Assembly (NCBI GenBank): GCA_951812925.1
Contig: OX638371.1
Coordinates: 45,730,101-45,794,100, forward strand
DNA from: Calliopum simillimum
Lineage: Eukaryota > Arthropoda > Insecta > Diptera > Lauxaniidae
DNA length: 64,000 nucleotides
Reading direction: 5' to 3'
The stretch's first letter is position 1. Each line of letters opens with the position of its first letter. Positions 44,549-55,956 of the stretch are shown here, one piece after another. Below the pieces are notes generated by a model, which worked only from the letters and a program-made list of their open reading frames with translations, did no database searches and had not been told where the DNA came from. A program made the position numbers and the translations under genes.

Positions 44549-44821
44549 TTGGTAACAAAACACCGCTGACATTTATACCATTTGTTGTGTTAATTGTTGT
44601 TGCATTAACATTAGCCACATTTGTGTTGTTTATATTTCTTGAGTTGGTTTATTGATGCAACAGCTTCCTGTTCCGATGTGACCGATCCAACTTTTGTTGG
44701 AAAAACCAGACCAGGTTGTGGTGTCTGCAGCAAATTGCTAAAGAGTAAAATTTTCTCCAATAGCTGATTTTCGTTATTCATCTGTTCAATTTTCGAATAA
44801 CTTCTTTTTTTCCTCGTCGCC

Positions 44822-45128
44822 AGTTACATAAATAGCATAGAACAATTAGTTACATAAATAGCACAGAACAATTAAACGGAATAAAAAGAGCTGCTTAATT
44901 TTTGACTGTTGAAACCAAACTGCTTTTTATTATTTTCTTTGACTTAAGCTTTACTTAAGAACTTTAAAACTTTAATTTAAGATGCAGCTGCTACGTCAGC
45001 ATTTTGTGTTAGTAGCGACTGCATACATATAAAAAATACAAATAAGTATCATATAACATTGTTTACGCTGCAACTTCTCACACTGTTGCGGCGTACACCA
45101 AAAAATAGTAGAGTATAACCATATGACT
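44822..45128 (-). repeat. Gypsy 5' LTR and adjacent primer-binding site
   Basis: 307 bp, paired with 36657-36945. On the minus strand the LTR ends TATGTAACT and is followed by GGCGACGAGGAAAAA (44821-44806), a candidate primer-binding site. The Mag-type element at 51181 has nearly the same sequence after its 5' LTR. Confidence 0.8.
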
Positions 45129-45132
45129 ATAT

Positions 45133-46030
45133 GCAATAATTATGCAGCAGTATTTAAAAAATTACTTATGTAGCGCATCATTTTGTTTGAAGATTTGTAT
45201 TTTAACTTACCCGCCGTATATGAAATCTTAAAGAATGCTACGTGTATTGACCTAATAACGATAATTTAAATTTTTTGAGTGGGTTCATGCCTGAAAAAAG
45301 TCAGTATAAAAAAAAGACAAAAAAACTGTTTCCAGTTAACCTTCATACAACGCAAGGGTTGATTTAAATTTATTTGCTTTACTCGTAAATACATTTGTTT
45401 GTTTCTAAAAGAAAGTACAATCAGCAATTTATTTTAATACTTTATTACAATATTAAATAATTAATAAAGATCTTATCCCAAATAACAGTTGAACATCTTT
45501 ATTTTTGTGGGTATACTTTTTTAAATTTAAAATAACAATAATATAAAATTTCTTATTTACATAAAGGCGTAACAATAATATGGTAATTTTATTACAACTT
45601 ATATTAAAATTATAATAAATGTAACAAAAAAAATCGAGAAATGTTTCTAAATAACTATAAAGATGCTTTGTTTTTTGGTACACAAACCGACTGAACATTA
45701 TTAATAATTTACAAAAGATTTAAAGATTTATAAGTATAAACCCTCGATAAGCCAATTATTAATTACTACGGATACGGTTGCTGAAATATTATAGTTACGT
45801 CCTATTAAGCAAATTTTTTTCTAATTTTATATAAAAACATTTGATTTGATTTTATTAAGTATTTTTACAACAATGAAGATAATTTCAATATATCGCTCGA
45901 CTGCTGCAAGACCGTCTTAATTCAAAAAATAAAATTTCAAAATAAGTAAATTACCGGCAATTCATGTTTTGTTTTGTGTAAAAAAATTATAGCTGCATCT
46001 TATAAACTGGCATCGTGAGAAAATTATAAT
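45133..46030. other. Non-coding AT-rich interval
   Basis: No gene, repeat array or inverted termini recognised; frames such as 45453-45698 (minus) are low-complexity. Confidence 0.4.
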
Positions 46031-46762
46031 AGTGTTCGTTTAGTTTTTGGACTAAGTCCTGTGGAACTGTCAAATCTTATTTCCACTCGCTTCAAACACA
46101 AATATTTTTATAAAGTTTATTGACTGTTTTTTGCTTATATAGTACTAAAAGTCTAAGACCCAGCGCTTCAAAATGACTTTGCGTTTCTAAAAGCTGGTTT
46201 TGTTACAGTTGGTTGTAGTAGTTGTGTACACACATAAACTGTCGGTCAGTCAAGCGAACTGTAGAACAGGCGGCTGATATATGGTCTCAAACATGTCATG
46301 ATTTCGATGGTGATCAAATTAATTTCTAAAGGCTGAAAATCGATACACAGATTGTATAATGCATATAAATAACAATTATGTCGGTCAGTCAATTAAACGT
46401 TAGAACAAGGCAGGTCTGCAGCCCCGTGATCACCATCGGAATCATGACATGTTTGAGACCATATATCAGCCGCCTGTTCCACAGTTCGCTTGACTGACCG
46501 ACAGTTTATGTGTGTACACAACTACTACAACCAACTGTAACAAAACTAGCTTTTAAAAACGTAAGCTCTGGCTCTCCGGTTATAATGAAAGTACCAACGC
46601 GCTTTTTAATTGAAATATGATAATTTTTTAATTTGTTTATTTTTCAATTCACAAATAATTTTCATAAGCAGCTGATCTGATTTTGACACGTAAACGACGC
46701 TTTTCGGAATAAAACCTGCAAAACGGATATTCTGGACTAAAACTTTACGGTAAACGAACACT
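46031..46762. mobile_element. Inverted-repeat MITE (732 bp) with inner palindrome
   Basis: The ends are AGTGTTCGTTTA and TAAACGAACACT. Inside, about 130-bp arms (46185-46315 and 46425-46555) are nearly perfect inverted copies, containing GTTGTGTACACACATAAACT and GGCGGCTGATATATGGTCTC. Flanking octamers (TTATAATA / TCCTAATA if one base is shifted) match at 6 of 8 positions, so a decayed 8-bp hAT-type duplication is possible. No transposase. Confidence 0.65.
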
Positions 46763-47948
46763 CCTAATATGACTCTTATGACTAACGTAAAACGTTAGCT
46801 TTACAATAAGAGTGTCATAACTCGAAGAAGGGTCAAAAGGGCAAAAGTTCGACCCAAAGTCAATTCACACGTTTTTTATCAATGAAATATTATAATGCTT
46901 TTATTATTTTAACTGCAATAGAGTTTTTTGTTTTATTTCTGCAAAGTATTTATAAATTGAAATCTTAAAAAGCATTTTTCTCGAATTTTGGTTTTTGAAC
47001 ATTTGAGATTTTACAGACCACGAGCGATATGATAATAACATATACATATTGACTATACTTAGATTAATGTTAAGAAACACTTAACTTTAAATTATTTGTT
47101 ATTTTATATTAGCTAGATTATTTATGTAGGTAAATATACATGTTTGTAGATACAGTGGAAGGCAAATGTACACGTTCGCGTCGAAGTGGGTATGCGATAT
47201 AAAATAGATAGCATTTATAACCGCTTTACACGTGTGCACTGGTATTTGATTTATATAAATATTTGAATTTCATTACTTTAATGAACAGTCAAATGACCCA
47301 TGCTCGCGTACGTTGGCCCTCAGTTATTATGCAATCCCTTTGCGACAAACATGTGATTCGAGATAATTCTTTGACATACTTCGCCGATAAACATGTCACA
47401 ACTTTATTATATGTATGTTTGTTGTCTCTTATTGTTAAATGAAATGCTCTTAATAGTAAAGTTCAAATAGAAAATTATAATGATCCATGTTTATAAATGT
47501 CTGTTAAGTTGTTACTGAGCTAGCTTCAGTTTTTGTTGTTTACATATGTTATAACAAAACCTTTTTTCAATACATACTTTGTACCAATATATTTAGATAG
47601 CAATATATAACATCTTCTGTTTCTTTCTGAAATTTTGTCTTATTTTTTTTTGTTGGACAATTTGTTACCTATGAATAACATTTTACACATGCGTATCACG
47701 GCGGGCCAAGAAAAGTTTTCAGAAAAGATTTAAATTTTTTTAATCAAAGACATCTATATACAAATAGGCAAACGATATCGGTTCCTTCCCTGTTTATATG
47801 CCTAAATCTATTTATATGCGCTTGATTTAACATTTTTTTCCATAACGCCCAAGTTGAATTTTTTTATTTGTGCATTTAATTAAAAGACAAAACTTTTCTC
47901 ATAACATATTGCACCAATCGTAAAACTTTATTTGAGACGTTCAAAACG
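46763..47948. other. Non-coding interval
   Basis: A short hairpin around 46775-46830 (GACTAACGTAAAACGTTAG) is the only structure seen. No gene. Confidence 0.4.
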
Positions 47949-48130
47949 CATTTTTATATGGGCGGTAGGCGTGTCCGTTGACCGATTTCGCTCGTTTTCA
48001 ATTCCACTAGCTAAATTTTACAACGGAGGCAGTGTACCAAATTTCATCGAATTATCTTGCTTAATATTCCCGTGAAAAATATTTCCACAGACGGACAGCG
48101 GGTGAATATACTCTGTGTGCTGTGTATAAA
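47949..48130 (+). mobile_element. Mini-me-like element, 3' part, diverged
   Basis: Contains ATGGGCGGTAGGCGTGTCCG, AACGGAGGCAGTGTACCAAA and ACAGACGGACAG, then a degenerate end (GTGAATATACTCTGTGTGCT). The tetranucleotide tract and TATATATA core are lost. It is the most diverged copy. Confidence 0.7.
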
Positions 48131-48265
48131 AAAATTACTTTTTTTATAAGTTGCAGAAAATGGTGGTACAGAAAGATATAAAATGAAATTGAATTGAAAT
48201 GAAATAAAAAAATCAACCTATGCCAAGTTGCTGGATTTTTCCAACCCTTACTACATTAATAAGTA

Positions 48266-49522
48266 AAGGGTGTTTTTTTTAGAGGTTTGTTTTTCGAATA
48301 GAGATAAAACTGGCATTTTGTGGTCAAATCTGGCAACTCTAATGTCATTTATGTTCAGTTTGGTTTGCCATTTCATCATGAACAGGTTGACAAAAGAACA
48401 ACGCTTGCAAATCGTGCAAATTTATTTCGAAAATAATGGTTCAGTTCGCGAAGTTTACCGCAAGCTCCGTCCATTTTATGGTCGACATAATCGTCCATCA
48501 GAGCAATTAATTCGGTTAACCATGGATCGTTTTCGCACTACGTTTACTCTATGTGATAATACGCATCCGCAGAGACGTCGAACAGTGCGCACCGAAAAAA
48601 CAATTGCCGCTGTAGAGCAAAATGTTGAAGAGGACCCGAATGAATCGATTCGCCACCGTGCACAGCAATTGGAGCTTTGTCCATCAACTTTATGGAAGAT
48701 TTTGCGCAAAGATCTTGGCTTGCGACCTTACAAGATCCAGCTTGTGCAAGAATTAAAGCCGCGAGACCATGCAATGCGTCGTGATTTTGGTGTATGGGCC
48801 GAAAATGAGATTGATCTCGATGCTGATTTTCATCGCAAAATTTTGTTCAGTGATGAGGCTCATTTTTGGTTGAATGGCTACGTCAACAAGCAAAATTGCC
48901 GCATTTGGAGTGAAGAGAATCCACATGAGACCCTTGAGACGCCATTACATCCACAAAAACTGACTGTTTGGTGTGCTCTTTGGGCTGGTGGAGTCATTGG
49001 GCCAACTTCTTCCGAAATAATGCTGGAGAGTCAGTTACCGTTAATGGAGACCGGTATAGAGCCATGATAACCGACTATTTTGTTCCCGAATTGGATGGCA
49101 TGAATGTGGATGAGTTGTGGTTCCAACAAGACGGCGCTACATGCCACACAGCGCACGTCACAATCGATTTATTGAAGGAAACATTCGATGAGCGCATAAT
49201 TTCGCGGAATGGACCTGTCAATTGGGATATGTGAAGTCGCTCGTCTACGCCAACAAACCAGAAACGTTAGGGGACTTGGAAGCCAACATTCGTGGCGTTA
49301 TTGCCGACATACGGCCCCATATGCTGGAAAAAGTGGTTGAAAATTGGACCTGTAGAATTGGCTTTATTCGAGCCAGCGGCGGCGGCCACATGCCCGAAAT
49401 CATATTTAAACATTAATGGCATAAAATTATCCTTCCAATAAAGCCAAATTGATAGACATTAAAACGATTTTCTTGTGTTTTATTTCAATTCGAAGTTCTA
49501 TACCTCTAAAAAAAACATCCTT
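48266..49522 (+). mobile_element. Mariner (rosa-type) transposon, broken
   Basis: The ends AAGGGTGTTTTTTTTAGAGG and the inverse of ACCTCTAAAAAAAACATCCTT are terminal inverted repeats, with TA on both sides (48264-48265, 49523-49524). It contains one transposase gene with lesions. The relict spacing of catalytic residues suggests the DD41D rosa group, first described in Ceratitis rosa. Confidence 0.75.
48379..49416 (+). pseudogene. Mariner transposase, rosa-like
   Basis: The start at 48379 (MNRLTKEQRLQIVQIYFENN) opens a helix-turn-helix N-terminus. The first catalytic Asp is in ILFSDEAHFWLNGYVNKQNC. A one-base loss near 49003 shifts the frame just before FFRNNAGESVTVNGDRYRAM. The second Asp is in WFQQDGATCHTAHV. 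Just after GPVNW (about 49225) roughly 50 bp are missing, removing the segment that should hold the third catalytic Asp; the frame stops, and GYVKSLVYANKPETLGDLE continues in another frame to the C-terminus FKH at 49416. Inactive. Confidence 0.8.
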
Positions 49523-49579
49523 TATAATGGCTCGGTACGGATGACAACAACTATTTGTTGCATAACATAAACCTGACCT

Positions 49580-50150
49580 AATATGAGGTGAGAAGTAGGG
49601 TATGACTTAACAATTTTTTCGAAAATACAGTTTTACATGGTCAAACATGTTGAGAAATGATACAAATAGCCAAAAGACCTTTTCTATAATTACCTAAATA
49701 GAAAAGTCCAGATATTATAAAAAAAAAAAAAAATGTTTACATTTAAAATTAAAATTGTTCAGCATCTTATATGGGTTTTGATCCGCTTAATCCGAATCTG
49801 CAGGTTAGTTTTCGGTAAACTTTGTAGTTTTGGAGATATTGCCCATGTTAAATGAAAAATTAAGATTTTTTTATAAATTTTGCACATAATATGGGCAATA
49901 TTTCTAAAATAATAGAACTTACGGAGAAATAAATTGCAGATTCGGATTAAGCGGCCCATGTAAGAAAAATTTTTTTTTCATTTCTAGGCGTTTTTTTCTG
50001 CACTTAATTTTTAGAAATGGTTGTTTGGGCGTGAGTTTTTTTTTTTTGTAATCAAAAAACTATTGTTGCATTTCTGTTTTTTGCATCATTTCTTAACATG
50101 TTTAATCATATAAAATAGGTGTTGGAAAAAATTCATACCCCTAGTGAGGA
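49580..50150. mobile_element. Hairpin (inverted-repeat) element
   Basis: Nested inverted segments pair: AAACATGTTGAGAAATGAT (about 49643) with ATCATTTCTTAACATGTTT (about 50085), and CCGCTTAATCCGAATCTGCA (49785) with TGCAGATTCGGATTAAGCGG (49936). Outer ends GTAGGGTATGA / TCATACCCCTA pair less perfectly. No coding capacity. Confidence 0.6.
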
Positions 50151-50421
50151 GGCTTTGAGAATAAGTATCAAAACTACTACTGAAATCGGCTCCTGGAAAA
50201 TTTCTGGCGGTTTTTCTTAAAATTTTTTGGCATTCATTTTTGGAAATAAAGCCGAAGAGTAATTGGAAAATAACGCCAGAGTTTTAAGAAATAATGCCAT
50301 AGAGTCAAATTTTTAGAAACAGACACAGTAAAAACTAACTTGCTCGACTCAATTTTTTTTTATGGCTCTTTGAAGAGTTTTTGATCAGAATTAAGCTTTG
50401 CTTAGTTTTTAAAATAAGCGA

Positions 50422-50915
50422 ATGCGCCGCCTGGCGAAAACGAGCAATTACTGCGATGGGTACTTTACAAATGCTGATAATCGAATAGCTAAAGACGCAT
50501 TCTTTACTGCTTTAGGTTTAGCTCAAGGGAAAATTGTAGGAAATGCAGAATCAGTTTTGTCGCGTCATACAACTGTCTTTAGTTTTGAAGCAATCATCCA
50601 AAGGTTAGACCTGACCTACCAAGATAAGCGTTCCATAGCACTCATATTAGAATTAGCCTCCATAAAGATGGGTAGTCTGAACCCCAGAAAATTTTATGAT
50701 AAAATAAGTGTGTTGCTTACATTAGTCACCAATAAAAAACATAACGACTTATGGCACAGATACGTCTACAACTAGGGAAATGAATGAAGAGGCTCGGCAG
50801 GAAGCATTAAAAGTTTTTGTTAATGGCCTACCACATGCATTGAGTAATTAGCTAACAGGAATGAATCCCCCAAACATAGAAACAGCAGTTGATATTGCTG
50901 AAGTTAATGATTAAT
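50422..50915 (+). pseudogene. Gypsy-type gag fragment
   Basis: RLDLTYQDKRSIALILELAS and NPRKFYDKISVLLTLVTNK, then after a frameshift MNEEARQEALKVFVNGLPHA with a stop in the next motif and NPPNIETAVDIAE. These match the capsid C-terminal half of gypsy-like elements. No partner pol or LTR is seen, and it differs from both other gypsy elements in the window. Confidence 0.6.
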
Positions 50916-50997
50916 AAACCTTATTTGTCACAGCCTCTATCTATTTATAGGAATTATTCTTCAAATTTTAACGAGCTACAGGTCAAATAATTTTTAA

Positions 50998-51180
50998 ATC
51001 AATTATTTAAAAACATTAAATACAGGCATAACAAGACGTTTTCTTAACCAAAATAAAGACGTAATTATTTTAAATGCTGACAAAGGAAACATAACAGTGG
51101 CGATGTATGTACAAAGAGGACTATGATAAAAATATTATATTATTACTGAGGGACATTACAACGTACAAGGATGTAAAAAG
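50998..51180 (+). pseudogene. Penelope-like element RT, N-terminal fragment
   Basis: RRFLNQNKDVIILNADKGN is the hallmark (N-K-D-x-x-I-x-x-A-D-K-G) at the start of Penelope-like RTs, followed after a frameshift by the family's TYKDV-type motif. The 5' LTR of the Mag-type gypsy element starts at the next base. The RT continues at about 61145. Confidence 0.7.
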
Positions 51181-51350
51181 TGATTTTTATGCTACCTGAA
51201 TTGACTACTTGCATTGATACGTCATTGCTTTCTTCTTTTATGCTCTTACTTTACGCATTAATGTATGTTGGGCTAAGCACAATAAGAATTTAAATAAATG
51301 AGTTCAGTTGACATTTAACTGTCGAATTAGAAAGAACCTAATATTCTTCA
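51181..51350 (+). repeat. Mag-type gypsy 5' LTR
   Basis: Begins TGATTTTTATGCTACCTGAA and ends ATATTCTTCA. It matches 60581-61110 once the inner 359-bp insertion and one GAA copy are removed. Confidence 0.8.
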
Positions 51351-51451
51351 GCTGGCGACGAGGATAAAAGAAAAAATAGGGCTGTAACGCGACTTAAAAA
51401 AAAAATAAAAAAATTCGATAAAAAGCTAAAAAGAAAATATTTTTTGTTAAA

Positions 51452-51745
51452 ATGGCGGAGGAGGCGCAAATGAAATTTTTCAACAATCTTTTACAGGAAC
51501 AACAGAAGTTTACCAAGAAGATTTTAGAAGAGCAGAAAGCGTGGATGACAATGGCTATGACACAGTCTGGGGGCGGAATTTCCAACGTGATAAGTGTACC
51601 ACCGTTTCATCAATTTTATAAAGAAAAGCAGTGTTGGGAGGCATATGTGGAGCAGCTGGGACAATACTTTACGGCATACTCCGTAACCACCGCAGAGAAA
51701 AAGAAATCATTTTTTTTATCATGGATCACGGCGAGCCTTAACTAA
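51452..51745 (+). pseudogene. Mag-type gypsy gag, N-terminal part
   Basis: MAEEAQMKFFNNLLQEQQKF starts a coiled N-terminus; PPFHQFYKEKQCWEAYVEQL and FLSWI are typical of Mag-clade capsids. The frame ends where the inverted-repeat element begins; the capsid resumes near 54620. Confidence 0.75.
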
Positions 51746-51810
51746 AATAAAGTTTTATATCAACCACGTAAAATTCGGCGTATGCAGGATTATTCTACTT
51801 ATAAACACTA

Positions 51811-52073
51811 ATTGAGGAGTGGCCGTACCAAAGAGCCTAAGTACCATTTCGAGGCAAAAGTAATGTCATACTTTTTATGTGCCCAGTAGTCTATTATTTG
51901 ACTGTTTTAATTTTTTCAACATAATGACATCAATTTCACACTATCAAAAAAATTTTTAGTGAAAACAGAAAATAATTTTATTAATTTCTAACAAAATGCC
52001 ACCCGTTTCATATTATGACACTTCTTTTGCCTCGAAATGGTACTTAGGCCCTTTGGTACGGCCACTCCTCAAT
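51811..52073. mobile_element. 263-bp MITE with ~57-bp inverted repeats
   Basis: ATTGAGGAGTGGCCGTACCA and its inverse TGGTACGGCCACTCCTCAAT bound it, and pairing continues through AAGTACCATTTCGAGGCAAA. TA flanks both sides (51809-51810, 52074-52075); an AATT duplication is an equally valid reading. No coding capacity. Confidence 0.8.
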
Positions 52074-52194
52074 TAATAACTGTAAATAAAAGTTTCGTAC
52101 CTGATCGTCTAAAGAAGATATTGCGTTTTTACTAATTTTTTTTCATTGAGTGCATTTATTTTCATATTGTTTTAAGTTTGAAGAAAAATATAAG

Positions 52195-53015
52195 CTAGTA
52201 AGGGTGTAAATTTTGGCCTGGCCAAAAAATAAATACCCTACACTGCAGTATTTTGAAAAGTTTGCTTATATGGGAGGTGCCACGCCCTCTTGTCCGAGTA
52301 CACTCAGAGCTTGCATTTATAGTTTTTAGTGTCAGAGTGAAATTTAGTTGGATTATCTCAAAAAACTCTTTCAGTATAGCATTTTGAATCTTTTGCTTAT
52401 ATGGGAGGTGCCACGCCCCCTTGTCTGATTTCACCCAATTTTTGCTGAGAGCTTTCATTTATAATTCTTAGTGTCTGAGTCAAATTTGGTTCGAATATCT
52501 CAAAAAACGCTTTCAGTATAGCGTTTTGAAGCTTTTGCTTATATGGGAGGTGCCACGCCCTCTTGTCCGAATTCGCTCAAATTTTTATCAGAGCTTGCGC
52601 TTACAATTCGTAGTACTTATATGTATTGTGGTTGCATTGTCGTGAAAAATACTCCTAAAATTGCATTTTGAATATAATTTTTGTATGGGCGGTAGGCGTG
52701 TCCGTTGACCGATTTTGCTCATTTTCAATCCCCCGAGCTAACTTTGACGACGGAGGCAGCATACCAAATTTCATTGAATTATCTTGCTCAGTTTTCCCAA
52801 AAAGTGTATTTCAACACACAGCCAGCCACCCAGCCAGAAACCCAGCCAGCCAGCCAGCCAGCCACCCAGCCAGCCAGCCAGACAGACGGACATGGCTATA
52901 TCGACTCAGGAGGTGACGCTGATCAAGAATATATATACTTTTCTATACCTGCCACGCCTCCTTCTCTGCGTTACAAACGGAAGGACAAAGTGAATATACC
53001 CTGGGTGTAGGGTAT
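52195..53015 (+). mobile_element. Mini-me/DINE-1-like element C
   Basis: Complete termini (CTAGTAAGGGTGTAAATTTT and GGGTGTAGGGTAT), three internal GGAGGTGCCACGCCC units, and a CCAG tract broken by GAAACCCAG. Flanks are AAG on the left and AAAAACTG on the right. Confidence 0.8.
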
Positions 53016-53554
53016 AAAAACTGAGTATGCAGAAAATTTTCTGCATGTCTTTAAATTTAAAAACTGCAAACCAAAAAATCGTAGCTGCTTCCATTCAGGA
53101 GATATTGAATTTTAAACTATTTTTTATGCTTTTTTTTAAAAAAATCAGTTTTTTCGTATTTAAGACAAACACAAACAAAAACCAGATGTACTAATAGTCA
53201 TTCCAGATGTGATTTTTGATGCTTAGTCCGAATCCGGTCTTAGAATTGTTATATTATGTCTGGGTTTTGAGATATCCTTACATAAAAGTTTAAAGGACAC
53301 AATTTTTTCCTATTTTTGAAGTTATATAACAAGACAAGGTCATTTTAAGCTAAAAAATCTGGTGTGACAACTGATAGCCTTAGTTTTTTCAAAACACAAT
53401 TAGATCGATATCGATATTTTTTTTTTGTCAAAGATATCTTAACCTAAAATGCTAAAAAAGTACAAAAACACGATTTTTGGCTACATTGGATGTCATATGC
53501 AGGACGCACAAAATTTTTCTGTGAATTTCTATTTCTATTTGGTACTATTTTTTA
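53016..53554. other. Non-coding DNA between elements C and D
   Basis: No gene. Probably interior of the older inverted-repeat element. Confidence 0.4.
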
Positions 53555-54328
53555 AACCCTACACCCAGGGTATATTCACTTTGTCCTTTCGTTTGTTACG
53601 CAGAGATGGAGGCGCGGCAGATATAGAAAAGTATATATATTCTTGATCAGCGTCACCACCTGAGTCGATATAGCCATGTCCGTCTGTCTGGCTGGCTGGG
53701 TGGCTGGCTGGCTGTGTGTTGGAATACACTTTTTGGGAAAATTGAGCAAGATAATTCAATGAAATTTGGTACAATGCCTCTGTCGTCAAAGATAGCTCGG
53801 GGGATTGAAAATGAGCGAAATCGGTCAACGGACACGCCTACCGCCCATACAAAAAATATATTCAAAATGCAATTTTAGGAGTACTTTTCACGACAATGCA
53901 ACCAAAATACGCATAAATACTAAGAATTGTATGCGCAAGCTCTGAGAAAAAACTGAACGAATTCGGACAAGACGGCGTGGCACCTCCCATATAAGCAAAA
54001 GTTTCAAAATGCTATACTGAAAGAGTTTTTTGAGATAATCCAACCAAACTTCACTCAAATACTAAAGACTATAAATGCACGCTCTAAGCTAAAACTAGAC
54101 GAACTCGGACAAGAGGGCGTAGCACCTCCTATATAAGCAAAAGCTTCAAAACGCTATACTGAAAAAGTTTTTCACTCAGACACTAAAAACTATAAATCCA
54201 AGCTCTGGACAAAAACTGGGTAAACTCGGACAAGAGAGCGTAGCACCTCCCATATGAGCAAAATTTTAAAAATACTGCAGTGTAGGGTATTTAATGTTTG
54301 GCCAGGCCCAATTTTACACCCTTACTAG
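53555..54328 (-). mobile_element. Mini-me/DINE-1-like element D
   Basis: Reverse orientation; the 3' terminal hairpin is altered (AAACCCTACACCCAGGGTAT). It has a short GGCT tract and four more diverged internal units, suggesting greater age than A-C. Confidence 0.75.
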
Positions 54329-54610
54329 TTTTGGCTTCAAATTGAGCTATCAAATGGTTATTTGTAATATTACTCTGCAAAGTTATGATAGTTTTAAAAT
54401 CACATCATGAAACTCAATGTTAAAAATCTCGGTTTTTGGCTATATTTGAAGTTGTATACAGTACGGACGAAATTCGCCTGCCTTTTTTTACTGACCGAAT
54501 CATGTAATACCATTCTTTATCTCCAAAATTAGCTAAAAAGTGGTGTCCTATGATTATTTTCTACATGCATACGCCGAATTTTACGTGGTTGATATAAAAC
54601 TTTATTTTGG

Positions 54611-55151
54611 GATAGGCAGTGAACTTTTTGATATTCTTAAAAACCTTTTTGGAACAGATGATCTACAAACTCAATCGTCTGATCAGTTGGTAGGTAAGTT
54701 AACGGAACACTTCAAACAAAAAACCCATATTGTTGCTGCGCGATTTGAGTTCAATAAGTGCACCATGAAGCCGAATCAAACACATAAGGATTGGGTAGCT
54801 GATTAACGCGGGCTGGCGAGGGGCTGTGAGTTTGTATGTACGAAAACCGGTTGCACAAACAGTTATGTGGATGACATGATTCGCGACCAAAGCATTTTAC
54901 ACACCCCTCATGACATTGTGCGCACTTCCACCTTGCAAAAATTACAACCTTCTCTAGCCGAAGTCTTGCTAATTGCGGAATCGTTCGAAACAACGGAAAA
55001 GACAGTTTCGGTACTAAAAGATAAAGAGAGTGATCACTTCGAAAAATTTCCGCCTGTAAACGCTGTGCACAACCAAAACATAAAAAAGAACAGCGGGAGC
55101 AGCAACAACAATAATCATAGGCACCAATACAACAACACACAGCAAAATTAA
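54611..55151 (+). pseudogene. Mag-type gypsy gag, C-terminal part
   Basis: ELFDILKNLFGTDDLQTQSS, LVGKLTEHFKQKTHIVAARF and FNKCTMKPNQTHKDWVADL form the Mag-clade capsid. A TAA at about 54804-54806 interrupts it, and the frame resumes with GCEFVCTKTGCTNSYVDDMI and a Ser/Asn-rich tail. The frame ends at 55149-55151. Confidence 0.75.
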
Positions 55152-55620
55152 AAAAAACAAAAACAGTTACACAAAGAATACCAATCATGCCAAAATTGTT
55201 TTACCTCACATAAATATAAGTGACTGCAAATACAGAAATGCAGTTTGTAGTAGGTGCGGGAAAAACGGCCATATAGCAAAAGTGTGTATGTCAAAAAATT
55301 TTAATCAGAATAACAGATATGGCACAAACACCCAATGTTCTCATCAAAAGCGAAACAAATGGCATAGGCAAGAAGAAAAAACAATCGGTACAGTCGAGAC
55401 CGTGTATATTATTCAAGAAACTGGTAAAATCGAAGAAAAAAATAATAAAACATACATTAACGTCGAAATTCGTAACAAAATCATAACCTTTCAGATGGAT
55501 TCCGGGGCGACAATTTCAGTAATAACGAAAGAAACGTTTGATGTTTTGAGTTGCCCAAAACTAAGCAGAACAGAAAGAATTGCTTGGTTACGGTCAAAAG
55601 AAAATTCCACTTTTAGGTGA
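55152..55620 (+). pseudogene. Mag-type zinc knuckles and protease
   Basis: A CQNC-FTSHKYK segment and then CSRCGKNGHIAKVC form tandem CCHC knuckles, the arrangement typical of the Mag clade; a TGA lies between them. The protease (55480-55560) has MDSGATISVITKETFDVL with the DSGA active site. The frame stops at 55620 after RSKENSTFR, a frameshift. Confidence 0.75.
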
Positions 55621-55713
55621 ATTTAATCCCAAAATCAAATGTGGATGTCAAGACAAAAATGCAACTGTTGTCATCGCGAACATTGAACATGGAAATAATG
55701 TATTGGTGCAAAC

Positions 55714-55956
55714 TTGTTTAAAACGTTTGGATTTAAAGTGCTGCAAGTAGCAGCTGTGTCAACTCAAAATGAATCAGGTACGGAAAATTGCGTCAAAAAA
55801 CAATTCGAAATATTATTTACCAAATTTGACAAAGTGTTTCAACCAACACTTGGTACGGTCAAAAACTTTAAAGCCAGTATTCAGTTTAAATCCAACGCAT
55901 CGCCAAACTTTTTTAAGAGTCGTGCTATTCCTTTTTCATTAATGCCACAATTTAAA
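55714..55956 (+). pseudogene. Mag-type RT, N-terminal part
   Basis: FTKFDKVFQPTLGTVKNFKA and KSRAIPFSLMPQFK are the spacer and first RT block. The frame runs into element E; the RT resumes exactly at 57997 (KEIERLIQADIIQP), and the codon phase fits an insertion into A6 with 2-bp AA duplication. Confidence 0.75.

Larger units (their letters stand above)
36657..45128 (-). mobile_element. Gypsy/errantivirus-like element with env, complete but broken
   Basis: Minus strand order: 5' LTR (45128-44822), gag (44270-43425 and nucleocapsid to about 41630), protease, RT, RNase H, integrase, env and 3' LTR (36945-36657). ATAT flanks both sides (36653-36656 and 45129-45132), the 4-bp target duplication expected for this group. 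A 1.7-kb palindrome interrupts gag. Stops in gag, pol and env show it is inactive in all three genes. Confidence 0.85.
51745..54610. mobile_element. Inverted-repeat element in gag, host for later insertions
   Basis: AAAGTTTTATATCAACCACG and GTAAAATTCGGCGTATGCA at 51750-51790 recur as their reverse complement at 54566-54605. The interior carries a small MITE (51811-52073) and two mini-me-like elements in opposite orientation, with about 540 bp of unassigned DNA between them (53016-53554). The gag motif FLSWI on the left connects to GSELFDILKNLFGTDDL on the right, so the element split gag. Target duplication unclear. Confidence 0.6.

Noticed and set aside
52800..52900. CRISPR-like repeats
   Set aside because: Regular short repeats here are simple tetranucleotide or minisatellite sequence, without unique spacers, in a eukaryotic genome.
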